A stretch of 64,000 bases of DNA from Granulicella aggregans (GCF_025685565.1 NZ_JAGSYE010000003.1:682001-746000), one strand, 5' to 3'. Shown: positions 7,880 through 17,837, numbered from the stretch's first letter. The notes: generated by a model from the sequence alone, not told the origin. Numbers and translations: made by a program.

Positions 7880-9562
7880 TTGAACCCCATCTCGCGACGC
7901 ACCTTCTTCGGAGCAGCTGCCGCTGCCGCCGCAACTCCCCTCGCATCGGCGACCACAACGCCGCTCCCTTCGCGGGAGTCCTTCCTCTCTATCCTGCGCT
8001 TGCCGGACTACGTCGCCATCTACACCGAGTCAAGCTCCGCTGCCACCCCGCTCACCAAGTCCTCGTTTCGCTGGCAGGCCCCAGGCATCGAGATCCGCAC
8101 CGAGATCGACTCACCCAAAGAATCGGCCATCTTCGTCTACGCACCAAAGCTTCCTCTCACCCGCATCCACTTCAGGTGGAATGCCGCACTACGTCCCGGC
8201 CTGCTCTTCCTCGGCGACGCGTGGGAGCGCAGCTACGGCGATCTTGCCTTCCGCCCCATGGTTCCGGAACGCGTCATGCCCTGGTACTTTGCCACCCATG
8301 ATCCCTCCACCACTCAGACTCACGGTTATGGCATCCGCACAGGCGCCGCGGCCTTCTGCTTCTGGCAGGTCGATCCCGCCGGCGTCTCGCTCTGGATGGA
8401 CGTAGGCAACGGCGGCAACGGCGTCCTGCTTGGCGACCGCGAGCTCCACGTCGCCACCATCGTCTCCTGTCCGCGCACGTTCTATGGCTCCATTCACGGT
8501 CTGCTCACTTGTCTCTGCAAAGCAATGTGCCCCAGGCCACGCCTGCCCTCCGGCACCATCTACGGCACCAACGACTGGTATTACGCCTACGGGAAGAACT
8601 CCGAGGCAGGCATCCTCCGCGACACCGCCCTCGTTGCCGACCTTGCGCCGAAGTCCGGCCCGCGTCCCTTCTCGGTCATCGACGACGGCTGGCGCAACAA
8701 TCCCGCCTTCCCCGACATGGCGAAGCTAGCCAAGAAGATCCGCGCCCACAACGTCCGTCCCGGCATCTGGATCAGGCCTACGATCGCCACCGCCGGCACC
8801 AACCCTAAGCTTCTGCTGCCGCAGAAACATTTTCGCTCTCCCGGCGACGAACTCGCTTACGACATCACCATCCCCGAAGCCCGCGCCGCCGCCATCGCCA
8901 AGATGACCCAAGTCGTCGGCTGGAAGTACGAACTCGTCAAGCACGACTTCTCCACCTACGATCTGCTCGGTCAGTGGGGCTTCGAGATGGGAGCCTCACC
9001 CACCATCCCCGGCTGGCACTTCAACGACCGCAGCCGCACCAACGCCGAGATCCTCCTGGACTACTACAAAGCCCTCCGCGCCGCCGCCGGGGACCAGACC
9101 ATTCTGCTCGGCTGCAACACCGTCGGTCACCTCTCCGCGGGCATCTTCGAGATGCAGCGCACCGGCGACGACACCAGCGGCAGACTCTGGGAGCGCACTC
9201 GCCGCATGGGCATCAACACCCTCGCCTACCGCGTAGCCCAGGACCGCACCTTTTTCTCCGTCGACGCAGATTGCGTCGGCATCACCAACGACATCCCCTG
9301 GCCGCTCAACCGCCAATGGATGGACCTCCTCGCCCGCAGCGGCACTGGCCTATTCGTCTCGCCCAGCCCTGACGCCATCGGCAACGAGCAACGCAACGCC
9401 ATCGCGGAGGCCTTCGCCATCGCCGCCGCCGGAACCTTTCGAGCCCAGCCCGTCGACATCCTCGACTCCACTACACCCCAACAGTGGAAGTCCACCCAGG
9501 ATGGCGCCACGCACTCCTACAAGTGGTTCCCCAACGATGGCACCGACCCCTATCCGGTATAA
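7880..9562 (+). CDS. Tat-exported alpha-galactosidase-like glycoside hydrolase
   Basis: This is a 560-residue protein with a twin-arginine signal (NPISRRTFFGAAAAAAATPLASA), so it probably leaves the cell folded through Tat, whose tatBC genes are 4 kb upstream. A beta-rich N-terminal part precedes a (beta/alpha)8 barrel from about residue 225 (YGTNDWYYAYG, SVIDDGWRN). KYELVKHDFSTYD holds the likely nucleophile Asp and QRTGDDTSGRLWERT the likely acid/base, as in GH36/GH27-type alpha-galactosidases. The start is TTG with GAGG six bases upstream. Substrate is inferred only from the family. Confidence 0.8.
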   Translation: MNPISRRTFFGAAAAAAATPLASATTTPLPSRESFLSILRLPDYVAIYTESSSAATPLTKSSFRWQAPGIEIRTEIDSPKESAIFVYAPKLPLTRIHFRWNAALRPGLLFLGDAWERSYGDLAFRPMVPERVMPWYFATHDPSTTQTHGYGIRTGAAAFCFWQVDPAGVSLWMDVGNGGNGVLLGDRELHVATIVSCPRTFYGSIHGLLTCLCKAMCPRPRLPSGTIYGTNDWYYAYGKNSEAGILRDTALVADLAPKSGPRPFSVIDDGWRNNPAFPDMAKLAKKIRAHNVRPGIWIRPTIATAGTNPKLLLPQKHFRSPGDELAYDITIPEARAAAIAKMTQVVGWKYELVKHDFSTYDLLGQWGFEMGASPTIPGWHFNDRSRTNAEILLDYYKALRAAAGDQTILLGCNTVGHLSAGIFEMQRTGDDTSGRLWERTRRMGINTLAYRVAQDRTFFSVDADCVGITNDIPWPLNRQWMDLLARSGTGLFVSPSPDAIGNEQRNAIAEAFAIAAAGTFRAQPVDILDSTTPQQWKSTQDGATHSYKWFPNDGTDPYPV

Positions 9563-9623
9563 AGAACTAACCCGTAGCCGTCGTCATCTCGCTACAGAAA
9601 TCGTCATCTCATTTCTTAGAACA

Positions 9624-9767
9624 CGTCATCTCGACCGAAGCCACGTGGCCGTATCGCGTGGCGCAGTGGAGAGACCCCCGCACCTCTTCCCTCACCACCA
9701 AAAAACCGTCATCCTGAGCGAAGGCGCTTGCAGCTTCACCGCAAGCGCCGCAGTCGAAAGACCCGCC
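9624..9767 (+). repeat. R1 repeat (long form) followed by a related degenerate copy
   Basis: The R1 long form at 9624-9682 carries an extra arm (CCACGTGGCCGTATCGCG) between CGACCGAAG and CGCAGTGGAGAGAC. A second, more diverged unit at 9706-9767 begins CGTCATCCTGAGCGAAGG and ends with AAAGACCCGCC. They fill the gap between the convergent glycosidase and nadB genes. Confidence 0.7.
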
Positions 9768-9817
9768 ATGCTGATCGCACCACCACTACCGAGCGAACCT
9801 TTCAGCCTCGGAAAGGC

Positions 9818-11374
9818 CTAAGCCACAAACGACAGCTTCCCCTTCTCCATCACCGAATGCTTCGCCACCGCATCCCTCTGCGGAAAGTCATTCCGATAAT
9901 GCGCCCCCCGGCTCTCCTCACGCGCCAGCGCCGAAGCCACAATCACAAACGCCACGGTAAACAAACTCCGAGCCTCCACCGCCCTTCGCGAGTACCCCCG
10001 CGGAATCCCCCGCACCAGAGCATCCAGCCGGGTCTGCGCCCGCTTCAGCCCTTCAGCATCTCGCAGCAGGCCCGCATCCTCCCACATGATCTTCCGCACT
10101 TCAGCAATCCAGACCTCCACCTTCGCAGCGTCCAGCTCAACCAATGGCTCAGCCAACGCAACTTCTCCTTTCTCCCTGATCCCTTCTTCCTGCATCATCG
10201 CCTCCGCCGCCAGAGCCCCAAATACCAGCCCTTCCAACAGAGAATTACTAGCCAGCCGATTCGCTCCATGGACACCCGTGCAAGCCGCTTCACCCGCCGC
10301 AAACAACCCCGGCAGCGACGTCCGTCCATCCACGTCCGTCTTGATCCCACCCATCAGATAATGTGCCGCCGGTCGCACCGGGATCAGGTCGCGATTCAAC
10401 TCCAACCCATATCCCTCAAGAAACTTCGAGATCCCCGGAAACCGCGCCTTCATGTCGCGCGTAATATGCCGCATGTCGAGATACACCGGCCCATCGATCG
10501 CCTCACGCGTGATCGCCCGGGCCACTACATCGCGCGGCGCAAGCTCCAGCATCTCGTGATACTTGTGCATGAAGCAGTCGCCCTTCGTATTGCGCAGCCA
10601 CGCACCTTCGCCGCGCAGAGCCTCGCTCAACAAAAATCGCGGCGCGCCTTCCTTTGCAAACGCGGTCGGATGGAACTGGTAGAACTCCATATCGCTCAGC
10701 GCTGCTCCCGCGCGGTACGCCATCGCGATGCCATCGCCCGTCGCTACCTTAGGATTCGTAGTGTCGCTGTAGACCTGCCCCGCTCCTCCGCTCGCAATCA
10801 GCACCGCGCGCGCATAGACGTTGTGCAGCTTGCCCTCGCGATCGAGCAGCACCGCTCCTACCACCGTCTTCACGCCGTCGATCACCTCCGTGATCAGGTC
10901 GACCGTCGTCGTGAACTCCATCAGCGTGATGCCCTTCGTCTCCCGTGCATGGCGCAGCAGCGAGACCGCAATCTCCCGCCCCGTGGCATCGCCATTCGCA
11001 TGAAGAATCCGCGACCGGCTATGCGCTCCCTCGCGCGTTCGCATCAACTCTCCACCCTCCGCCGCGCTCGCCCGGTCAAACTCCGTCCCCCAAGCCAGCA
11101 GCTCCTCGACGCGCCTCGGTCCCTGCTCGACGAGCACTGCCGCCGCCTCTCGATTCACCAGCCCATCGCCCGCATTCACCGTGTCTTCCAGATGCTCGGC
11201 GACATCCTCGCCGCCGCCCATCGCCACCGCGATCCCACCCTGTGCATAAGCCGTATTCGACTCCGCCAGCTCTTCCTTCGTCACCACCAGCACCGTATCC
11301 ACAGCCGCCAGCCGGACCGCCGCGCTCAGCCCCGCGATCCCACCACCTATCACCAGAAACCCAACCTCTTCCAT
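9818..11374 (-). CDS. nadB: L-aspartate oxidase NadB
   Basis: NadB oxidises L-aspartate to iminoaspartate, the substrate of NadA, with FAD as cofactor. The 518-residue protein has the N-terminal dinucleotide motif VIGGGIAGLSAAVRL. SNTAYAQGGIAVAM and HSRSRILHANGDATGREI are typical of NadB, as are MGGIKTDVDGRTSLPGLFAAGEAACTG and the FAD-covering helix GVHGANRLASNSLLEGLVFG. A C-terminal helical domain follows. It is a single gene that converges on the upstream glycosidase and diverges from aroB. Confidence 0.95.
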   Translation of the reverse strand: MEEVGFLVIGGGIAGLSAAVRLAAVDTVLVVTKEELAESNTAYAQGGIAVAMGGGEDVAEHLEDTVNAGDGLVNREAAAVLVEQGPRRVEELLAWGTEFDRASAAEGGELMRTREGAHSRSRILHANGDATGREIAVSLLRHARETKGITLMEFTTTVDLITEVIDGVKTVVGAVLLDREGKLHNVYARAVLIASGGAGQVYSDTTNPKVATGDGIAMAYRAGAALSDMEFYQFHPTAFAKEGAPRFLLSEALRGEGAWLRNTKGDCFMHKYHEMLELAPRDVVARAITREAIDGPVYLDMRHITRDMKARFPGISKFLEGYGLELNRDLIPVRPAAHYLMGGIKTDVDGRTSLPGLFAAGEAACTGVHGANRLASNSLLEGLVFGALAAEAMMQEEGIREKGEVALAEPLVELDAAKVEVWIAEVRKIMWEDAGLLRDAEGLKRAQTRLDALVRGIPRGYSRRAVEARSLFTVAFVIVASALAREESRGAHYRNDFPQRDAVAKHSVMEKGKLSFVA

Positions 11375-11430
11375 ATCAAGATGCTACTCTTTCAGCTCCA
11401 TCGAATCGCCTGCGATACGATGGAACTACT

Positions 11431-12552
11431 GTGCCGCAACAAACTTCACGCCGGACCTCCGTTACACTCACAACACCTTCCGCCAGCTACGAGATCGTCA
11501 TCGCCGCAGGCTTGCTCAACACCCTCGAAATGCGCCTGAAAAAGTTGACCAGCGGGAAGCTTTCGAAGATCTTCGTCGTCACCTCGCCCGAGATATGGGG
11601 GCTCTGGTCGAAGACCGTCCTGAGCTCCTTCAAAGAGTCTCCAACAGTCCTCTTCCTTCCACCCGGCGAGCGCCACAAGCGCATGGCCTCGGTCGAATCT
11701 CTCGCGCAGCAGCTGGCCGAATCCGGCGCCGACCGCGACTCGCTCCTGCTCGCCCTCGGCGGCGGCGTCATCGGCGACATCACCGGTTTCCTCGCCGCCA
11801 TCTACATGCGCGGCATCCGCTACGTGCAGCTCCCCACCACGCTGCTCGCGCAGGTAGACTCCGCCCTAGGCGGCAAGACCGGCGTGAACCTCCTCGCCGG
11901 CAAGAACCTCATCGGCAGCTTCCACCATCCGCTAGCCGTCCTCGCCGACACCAACACGCTCGCCACTTTGCCCCCTGCGGAGCTGCGGGCAGGACTACAG
12001 GAGTCCATCAAGTCCGGCGTCATCTACGACGCCAAGCTCTTCCGCTTCATGGAACAGAACTCCGACGCCATCCTCTCCGGAGATGCAGCCGCGTTGACCC
12101 GCGTAGTCACCGCCTCCGTCCGCGTCAAAGCCGACGTAGTCAGCAAAGACGAGCGCGAGTCCGGCCTACGCATGATCCTCAACTTCGGCCACACCCTGGG
12201 CCACGCCATCGAGGCCGCCACAGGCTATAAGAAACTCCTGCACGGAGAAGCCGTAGGCTGGGGCTCCATCGCCGCCACGTATGTGTCGCTCCATCGCGGC
12301 ACGGTCACGCAGAAGGAAGCCGACCGCATCATCTCGACCATCCTGATGTATGGCCCGCTCCCGCGCTTCACCGCCAAAGCCGAAAAGCTGGTCGCCCTTA
12401 CCTACAGCGACAAGAAGACCCGCAGCGGCAAACGCGCCTTCGTCCTGGCCAAGGGTATCGGCGCAACCGAGATCGCCTTCGACGTCACCGACGAAGAACT
12501 CCTCATCGCCGCCAACGAAATGCTCACCCTCATGAAGTCGCAAACCGCATGA
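11431..12552 (+). CDS. aroB: 3-dehydroquinate synthase AroB
   Basis: AroB makes 3-dehydroquinate from DAHP, step two of the shikimate pathway, using NAD and Zn2+. The 373-residue protein shows LPPGERHKR, the NAD-binding LALGGGVIGDITGFLAAIYMRG, PTTLLAQVDSALGGKTGVN and the zinc ligands in NFGHTLGHAIE and LLHGEAVGWG. The GTG at 11431 is the first in-frame start that fits the usual N-terminus. Its stop overlaps the following ubiE start as ATGA. aroC is 9 kb away on the other strand. Confidence 0.95.
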   Translation: MPQQTSRRTSVTLTTPSASYEIVIAAGLLNTLEMRLKKLTSGKLSKIFVVTSPEIWGLWSKTVLSSFKESPTVLFLPPGERHKRMASVESLAQQLAESGADRDSLLLALGGGVIGDITGFLAAIYMRGIRYVQLPTTLLAQVDSALGGKTGVNLLAGKNLIGSFHHPLAVLADTNTLATLPPAELRAGLQESIKSGVIYDAKLFRFMEQNSDAILSGDAAALTRVVTASVRVKADVVSKDERESGLRMILNFGHTLGHAIEAATGYKKLLHGEAVGWGSIAATYVSLHRGTVTQKEADRIISTILMYGPLPRFTAKAEKLVALTYSDKKTRSGKRAFVLAKGIGATEIAFDVTDEELLIAANEMLTLMKSQTA

Positions 12553-13316
12553 TCGCCAAGCCCGAACACGAACTCACCACCGGCGCCCGCCCCGTCGGCA
12601 CGCTCACCGAGACCGACGCCGCCGCAAACGTCCAGCAGATGTTCGACACCATCGCGCCCAGCTACGACAAGCTGAACCACATCCTCTCCGCGGGGATCGA
12701 TCGCTGGTGGTGGTGGCGCGCGGCGCGCAACTTCCGCGCCGTCCTCGCCCGCCCCGAAGCCGTCATCCTCGACCTCTGCTGCGGCACCGGCGACATGACC
12801 ATGGCCCTTTACAAACACCGGCCTAAGTCCTCGAACGATGCGCCGATTCTGGCCCTCGACTTCTCGCACCAGATGCTCTCGCGCGGAGCGCAGAAGTTCT
12901 CCCCACACAACATCCTCGCTATCGAAGCCGACGCACTCCATCTCCCACTCGCCGACAACTCCGTCGACCTCGTCACCGCCGCCTTCGGCTTCCGCAACCT
13001 CGCCAACTACGAGGAAGGCCTAACCGAGCTCCACCGCGTTCTTCGCCCCGGCGGCCAGATCGGCATCCTCGAGTGCAACCAGCCCGAAGGGCTCACCGGC
13101 GCGCTGTACTCCCTCTACTTCCGAAAGATCCTGCCCCTGTTAGGCGGCATGATCTCCGGCGACCGGAGCGCCTACACCTACCTTCCCGAGTCCGTAGCCC
13201 GCTTTCCGCGCCCGCCACGGATGAAGCAGCTCATCACCGCCGCCGGCTTCACGGACGCGCAATGGACCGGCTACACCTTCGGCACCGCTGGGCTTTATCG
13301 CGCCACGAAACCTTAG
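12549..13316 (+). CDS. ubiE: Demethylmenaquinone methyltransferase UbiE/MenG
   Basis: This SAM-dependent methyltransferase performs the last step of menaquinone synthesis. The 255 residues include FDTIAPSYDKLNHILSAGIDRWW, motif I VILDLCCGTGDMTMAL, DNSVDLVTAAFGFRNLANYEEGL and the C-terminal GMISGDRSAYTYLPESVARFP signature of the UbiE/MenG family. The ATGA overlap with aroB implies translational coupling and links quinone synthesis to chorismate supply. Confidence 0.93.
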   Translation: MIAKPEHELTTGARPVGTLTETDAAANVQQMFDTIAPSYDKLNHILSAGIDRWWWWRAARNFRAVLARPEAVILDLCCGTGDMTMALYKHRPKSSNDAPILALDFSHQMLSRGAQKFSPHNILAIEADALHLPLADNSVDLVTAAFGFRNLANYEEGLTELHRVLRPGGQIGILECNQPEGLTGALYSLYFRKILPLLGGMISGDRSAYTYLPESVARFPRPPRMKQLITAAGFTDAQWTGYTFGTAGLYRATKP

Positions 13317-13350
13317 CCGTAGCGCTCTATCCGGGATTTGCGGCGGACAA

Positions 13351-13467
13351 AATGCGGGGGTCTCTCCACTGCGCCACGCGATGAAGCCGCGTGGCTTCGG
13401 TCGAGATGACGTTTTCGTTATCACACCGTGTGCCCCATTCATCGCGGCTGTACCGCGATGAGTGGGA
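13351..13467. repeat. R1 repeat (inverted, long form) plus R3 hairpin
   Basis: Positions 13351-13411 hold R1 in reverse orientation with a CGCGATGAAGCCGCG-type arm. Positions 13430-13467 hold an R3 hairpin in which CCCATTCATCGCGG pairs with CCGCGATGAGTGGG (one mismatch) around a 5-base loop. They lie between the convergent ubiE and glgP genes, where the R3 hairpin may help end transcription. Confidence 0.75.
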
Positions 13468-13503
13468 CCGCCACAAAGCTACCCTGAGCGAATCAAGATC
13501 GCA

Positions 13504-16041
13504 TCACCGCTGCCACAAGATCTCCCCCGCCTCCAACGGCACCGAAGCCCCCTTGAAATACGGCACAACGCGCGGAATATAAGCCTCCACCGGAAGGTCC
13601 GCCGCCACCGAACCGGTAAACACCGTCGCCCCCGCGCTTCCCGTTTCCGTGCTCCTCTCAAGCGCCACAGGTTCCACCGTCACTGCCCAACCCGGCGCGA
13701 CATATACCTCCACCTTGAAGCTCTCTGGGCTCAGATCCCCCGCGAAGACCTCGATCTTGAACTCATACCGAGTGCCCACGGCCGTCATCTCGAAGGCTCC
13801 AAACCGCAGGCCGGCCCACTTCTTATCGATCTCCCCACGCCACGCCACCATCGCAACGCCCATCGCTGAGCCATTCGCTGACCGCTCCGCATATCCATGC
13901 GCCGCCGGAATGTAGTGCTCCTCCGTGTACTCCCGAATCGTCCTCGCCGCCGAGAACCGCTCCGTCAACTGCGCCATGCTCTCCCGCATCCGGGCCACCC
14001 ATCCAGCGGGCGGCGCAATTCCTTCCCGAGTGTAAAAGTCCGCCGCAACCTCAGTCTCCAGCGTCCGGTACATCGCATCGGCCTCCACCGCATCCAGTTC
14101 AGCGACCGCCGAATCTCCGGCCTGGTGCTCCTTGCCGTCGCCCAGCGCCCATCCCACCTCGGGCACATACGCCTCGGCCCACCATCCATCGAGCTCCGAT
14201 AGATTCAACCCGCCATTGACCAGGATCTTCATCCCGCTCGTGCCCGAAGCCTCCCATGGCCTCCGCGGCGTGTTGATCCACAGGTCGATCCCCTGCACCA
14301 TCTCCTTGGCCACGCGCATGTCGTAGTCGCTCAGAAAGACGATCTTCGACCGCGCATCCTCGCGCTTCAGGAACTTGTTCCACTTCTCGATCAGCGCCTG
14401 CCCCGCCATGTCCGCCGGATGCGCCTTGCCCGCAAGGACAAGCTGCATCGGCCGTTCCGGATTTGTCAGCAGCCGCAACAGACGCTCCGGGTCATGCAGC
14501 AGTAGGTCAGGCCGCTTGTAGGTCGCAAACCTCCGCGCAAATCCGATCGTCAGCACATCTTCGCGAAAGATGAAGGCAGCCTGTGCAGGATCTTCGCCGT
14601 CCAGCGCAAGCTGCCGCGCGTACCGCTCCCGCAGCCATTCGATCAGACCCTTGCGGCACTCCGTCCTCATGGCCCACAGGGCCTCGTCACTCATGCCGCG
14701 TATATCTTCCTCCTTGCAAGGAGTGCCTAGCCAGCGCTCATCCCCGCAGGAACCGCTCCACAACTCATCCGCCGCCTTCGACTCCCACGTCGGCACATGT
14801 ACCCCGTTCGTGACCGAGCCGACCGGCACCTCTTCCTTCGGCCAGCGCAGAAACAGCGGCCCGAAGATCTCCCGGCTCACCTCGCCATGCAGCTTGCTCA
14901 CCGCGTTCGCCTGGCCGCTCCCGTGCATCGCCAGGTACGCCATGTTGAACGGCTCCTTCGAGTTCGGCGGCTCCGGAGCTCCGGTGTTCGCTCGCCCCAT
15001 CGCCAGCAGCTCGTTGATCGAGATCCCCAGGCGCGAAGCATACGTTGTCATATAACGCCGGATCAGCTCCGGATCGAAGCGGTCGAAGCCCGCCGCAACC
15101 GCAGTGTGCGTCGTAAACAGGTTTCCCGCCCGCGTTACGCTCAACGCCACGTCGAACCCCACGCCGTGGTCCTGCATGTAACTCCGCGCCCGCTCCAGCA
15201 CCGCGAACGCCGCATGCCCCTCGTTCAGATGGCACACCTCCGGCTGGATGCCGATGGCACGCAGCAGCCTCCATCCACCGATCCCCAGCACTAGCTCCTG
15301 CTTCAGGCGCATCTCCGCGTCGCCGCCGTACAACTGGCTGGTGACGCAGCGGTGCTCAGGAGCGTTGGCGAAGTCATTGCTGTCCAGCAGGTAGAGTTTC
15401 GCTCGACCAACCGAAACCTCCCAGCAGCGCAGCCAGATCGTCACGCCCGGAATCGGCACCTTCAACCTCAGCCACTCGCCGTTCGCCCGGCGTAATGGCC
15501 GGATCGGCAACTGCCCCGGATCGTTCACCGGATACAACGCCCGCTGTCGCCCCGCGCTGTCGAACTGCTGGCGAAAGTATCCCTGCCCGTACAACAGGCC
15601 AACTCCGACAACGGGAACGCCGAGATCGCTCGCAGCCTTCATCTGGTCGCCGGCCACATTCCCCAGGCCGCCCGAATAGATCGGTAGCGCTTCGCTCAAC
15701 ATGAACTCCATGCTGAAGTAAGCCACCGCATTCAACCCCGAATCCCTGTGCGTCTTCTGAAACCACGCGTCGCCCTCGTAAGCCGCGCGGTCCGACGCAA
15801 GCACCTCGGCCAGCCGCTGTGAGAACTCGGGCTCGCCCAGCGCCTTCACGATGGTCTCCTTCGAAACCGTCTGCAGGATCACCCAGGGGTCCTGTGTCGC
15901 CTCCCACAGCTCCGCATCCAGCCGCTCCCAAAGCTCCTCCGAAGCACGGCTCCACGACCAGTGCAGGTTCAACGCCAGGTCCTTAAGATCCCCAAATCCC
16001 TTACGTTCCAGATCCCCATTCACGACTTCATTCGTCTTCAC
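13504..16041 (-). CDS. glgP: Alpha-glucan (glycogen/maltodextrin) phosphorylase, GT35
   Basis: This pyridoxal-phosphate enzyme releases glucose-1-phosphate from alpha-glucans. The 845-residue protein is of the short bacterial/archaeal type, beginning with an extra N-terminal domain (NLHWSWSRASEELWERLD). It has YFSMEFMLSEALPIYSGGLG near residue 110, HLNEGHAAF, FTTHTAVAAGFDRF, SVTNGVHVPTW, and the cofactor-Lys motif EASGTSGMK near residue 603. The last 100 residues look like a beta-rich accessory domain. No other glycogen genes are adjacent; it appears to be transcribed alone. Confidence 0.93.
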   Translation of the reverse strand: MKTNEVVNGDLERKGFGDLKDLALNLHWSWSRASEELWERLDAELWEATQDPWVILQTVSKETIVKALGEPEFSQRLAEVLASDRAAYEGDAWFQKTHRDSGLNAVAYFSMEFMLSEALPIYSGGLGNVAGDQMKAASDLGVPVVGVGLLYGQGYFRQQFDSAGRQRALYPVNDPGQLPIRPLRRANGEWLRLKVPIPGVTIWLRCWEVSVGRAKLYLLDSNDFANAPEHRCVTSQLYGGDAEMRLKQELVLGIGGWRLLRAIGIQPEVCHLNEGHAAFAVLERARSYMQDHGVGFDVALSVTRAGNLFTTHTAVAAGFDRFDPELIRRYMTTYASRLGISINELLAMGRANTGAPEPPNSKEPFNMAYLAMHGSGQANAVSKLHGEVSREIFGPLFLRWPKEEVPVGSVTNGVHVPTWESKAADELWSGSCGDERWLGTPCKEEDIRGMSDEALWAMRTECRKGLIEWLRERYARQLALDGEDPAQAAFIFREDVLTIGFARRFATYKRPDLLLHDPERLLRLLTNPERPMQLVLAGKAHPADMAGQALIEKWNKFLKREDARSKIVFLSDYDMRVAKEMVQGIDLWINTPRRPWEASGTSGMKILVNGGLNLSELDGWWAEAYVPEVGWALGDGKEHQAGDSAVAELDAVEADAMYRTLETEVAADFYTREGIAPPAGWVARMRESMAQLTERFSAARTIREYTEEHYIPAAHGYAERSANGSAMGVAMVAWRGEIDKKWAGLRFGAFEMTAVGTRYEFKIEVFAGDLSPESFKVEVYVAPGWAVTVEPVALERSTETGSAGATVFTGSVAADLPVEAYIPRVVPYFKGASVPLEAGEILWQR

Positions 16042-16116
16042 ACACCCTCACAATCCCCACTAAGTTCAGCAAAAAAAGTCATCTCGACCGGCTCACTTCT
16101 ACTATCCACATGAACC

Positions 16117-16178
16117 CGTCATCTCGATCGAAGCATTGCGGTCTCATCGCGATGCGGAGTGGAGAGACCCCCGCATTT
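16117..16178 (+). repeat. R1 repeat (long form)
   Basis: CGTCATCTCGATCGAAGC is followed by an arm with ATTGCGGTCTCATCGCGATG, then GGAGTGGAGAGACCCCCGC. A partial R1 start (GTCATCTCGACCGG) precedes it near 16078. It lies in the divergent region between glgP and the CDF exporter, so it probably overlaps or borders their promoters. Confidence 0.75.
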
Positions 16179-16292
16179 CGTTCTTCTCTCAACTTTCAAA
16201 TCGGCAATACTCCCCATTCAGCCAGAGCACTACGATACAGAAGCCACATGATTCTCAGCCCCTCTCTTTTTTCACCCTGTAAACTCAACTCT

Positions 16293-17822
16293 ATGGAAGT
16301 TGCCGTGCCACCGGACAAACTCGCGCCGAAGCCCCCGGTAACTTCGCCGGAGTCGGAACGCGCTGCCCAAAAGCGCTCCGCCGCGCTCGGCTCGGTCATC
16401 GCCGCCCTCGGCATCACCCTCCTGAAGCTCGTCACCGGCCTGCTCACCGGCTCCCTGGGGATGTTGTCGGAAGCCGCCCACTCCGGCATCGACTGCGTCG
16501 CCGCCGCCCTCACCCTCTTCTCCGTCCAGGTCTCCGACCGCCCCGCCGACGCCGACCACAACTACGGCCACGGCAAGGTTGAAAGCCTCTCCGCCTTTGT
16601 CGAAACCGGCCTCATGCTCGCCTCCTGCCTCTGGATCATCGTCGAGGCCCTCCGCCGCATCATCGCCCGCGAGCACCTCGCCGTCGCCCTATCCGTCTGG
16701 CCCTTCCTCGTCCTCATCCTCTCCATCGCCGTCGACTTTACCCGCTCCCGCAACCTCCGCAAGGTGGCCCGCCAATACGGCAGCGAGGCCCTCGAAGCCG
16801 ACGCCCTCCACTTCGGTACCGATATCTGGTCCTCCTTCGCCGTCCTGCTGGGCCTCGCCGCTACGGCTGCAGGGGAGCACTTCCACCTCCCCTGGCTCGA
16901 GTTCGCCGACCCCATCGCCGCTCTCGTCGTCTCCGTCATCATCGCCAAGGTCTGCTGGCACCTGGCGACGCAAACCGTAGACGCCCTGCTCGACGCCACC
17001 CCCGCCGATGCCAGCGGACAGACTCGCCGCGAAGTCCGCGACGGCCTCATCCGCGATCTCGCCGCCATCGACGGCGTCCTCTCCGTCGACCGCGTCCGCA
17101 CCCGCCGCTCCGGCTCCAGCTACTTCGCCGACCTCACCCTCGGCATGCCCCGCAACCTCACTTTCCAGCGGTCGGAACAGATCACCATGGCCGCCACCGA
17201 GGCCGTCCAGCGCGTCCTTCCCGGCGCCGACGTCGTCGTCCACTCCGTTCCCATGGCCTCGCTCGCCGAAAGCGTCCACGACCGCATCCGAGCCGTTGCA
17301 TCCCGCGCCAACCTCAACATCCACGACGTCAGCATCCAGCAGTACAACCACGCTCTCCACCTCGAACAGCACCTCGAAGTCGATGAGACCATGACGCTCT
17401 CTGCCGCTCACGCTCTCGTCACCCAGCTCGAATCCGAGATTCGCAAAGAAGTCCCAGGCATCGCCACTATCCTCACCCACATCGAGAGTGAACCCGCCAC
17501 AATCGAGCGCCCCGCTTCGCTCGAACGCGACCGCCAGCTCGAAAGCCGCCTCCGCAACGTCGCCCGCGCCTTCCCGGAGATCCTCGACATCCACGAGGTC
17601 ATCGTCACCCGCCTCGGCGGCACCTCCAGCCCCAACTCCGATGGCATCCACGAAGACATCGCCCGCGTCCAGGTCACTTGCCACTGCACCCTCCCCGACG
17701 ACCTGCCCATGTCCCGCGTCCACGCCGTCATCACCGCGCTCGAAAACGACTTCAAGCTCGACTCCCCCGAGGTAAGCCGCCTCCTCATCCATCCAGAACC
17801 CGCCACCGACAACCAGCGGTGA
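16293..17822 (+). CDS. Cation diffusion facilitator family metal exporter with extended C-terminus
   Basis: This is a 509-residue CDF transporter. The N-terminal half has six membrane segments with SEAAHSGIDCVAAALTLFSVQVSDRPADADHNYGHGKVE and EADALHFGTDIWSS, which carry the intramembrane His/Asp metal site and the HxxxD-type second site. Typical CDF proteins end after one cytoplasmic domain (about 300 residues). Here about 200 further residues follow with at least two more ferredoxin-like metal-binding-type units (around 310-400 and 420-500, each with HDV/HEV and ILTHIE-type strands). The substrate metal is not predictable. ATG 16293 is preferred over an upstream in-frame ATG that lies close to the repeat. 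Confidence 0.88.
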   Translation: MEVAVPPDKLAPKPPVTSPESERAAQKRSAALGSVIAALGITLLKLVTGLLTGSLGMLSEAAHSGIDCVAAALTLFSVQVSDRPADADHNYGHGKVESLSAFVETGLMLASCLWIIVEALRRIIAREHLAVALSVWPFLVLILSIAVDFTRSRNLRKVARQYGSEALEADALHFGTDIWSSFAVLLGLAATAAGEHFHLPWLEFADPIAALVVSVIIAKVCWHLATQTVDALLDATPADASGQTRREVRDGLIRDLAAIDGVLSVDRVRTRRSGSSYFADLTLGMPRNLTFQRSEQITMAATEAVQRVLPGADVVVHSVPMASLAESVHDRIRAVASRANLNIHDVSIQQYNHALHLEQHLEVDETMTLSAAHALVTQLESEIRKEVPGIATILTHIESEPATIERPASLERDRQLESRLRNVARAFPEILDIHEVIVTRLGGTSSPNSDGIHEDIARVQVTCHCTLPDDLPMSRVHAVITALENDFKLDSPEVSRLLIHPEPATDNQR

Positions 17823-17837
17823 CCGTTGCTTAACCCC

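Noticed and set aside
10945..11430. N-terminal extension of aroB
   Set aside because: It overlaps nadB in antisense and is Pro/Ser-rich. The usual AroB N-terminus fits GTG 11431.
16689..17792. Long minus-strand frame (367 codons) opposite the CDF exporter
   Set aside because: It is rich in Asp, Gly and Val and mirrors the codon pattern of the plus-strand gene, which has clear CDF motifs. It has no ribosome-binding site or family features.
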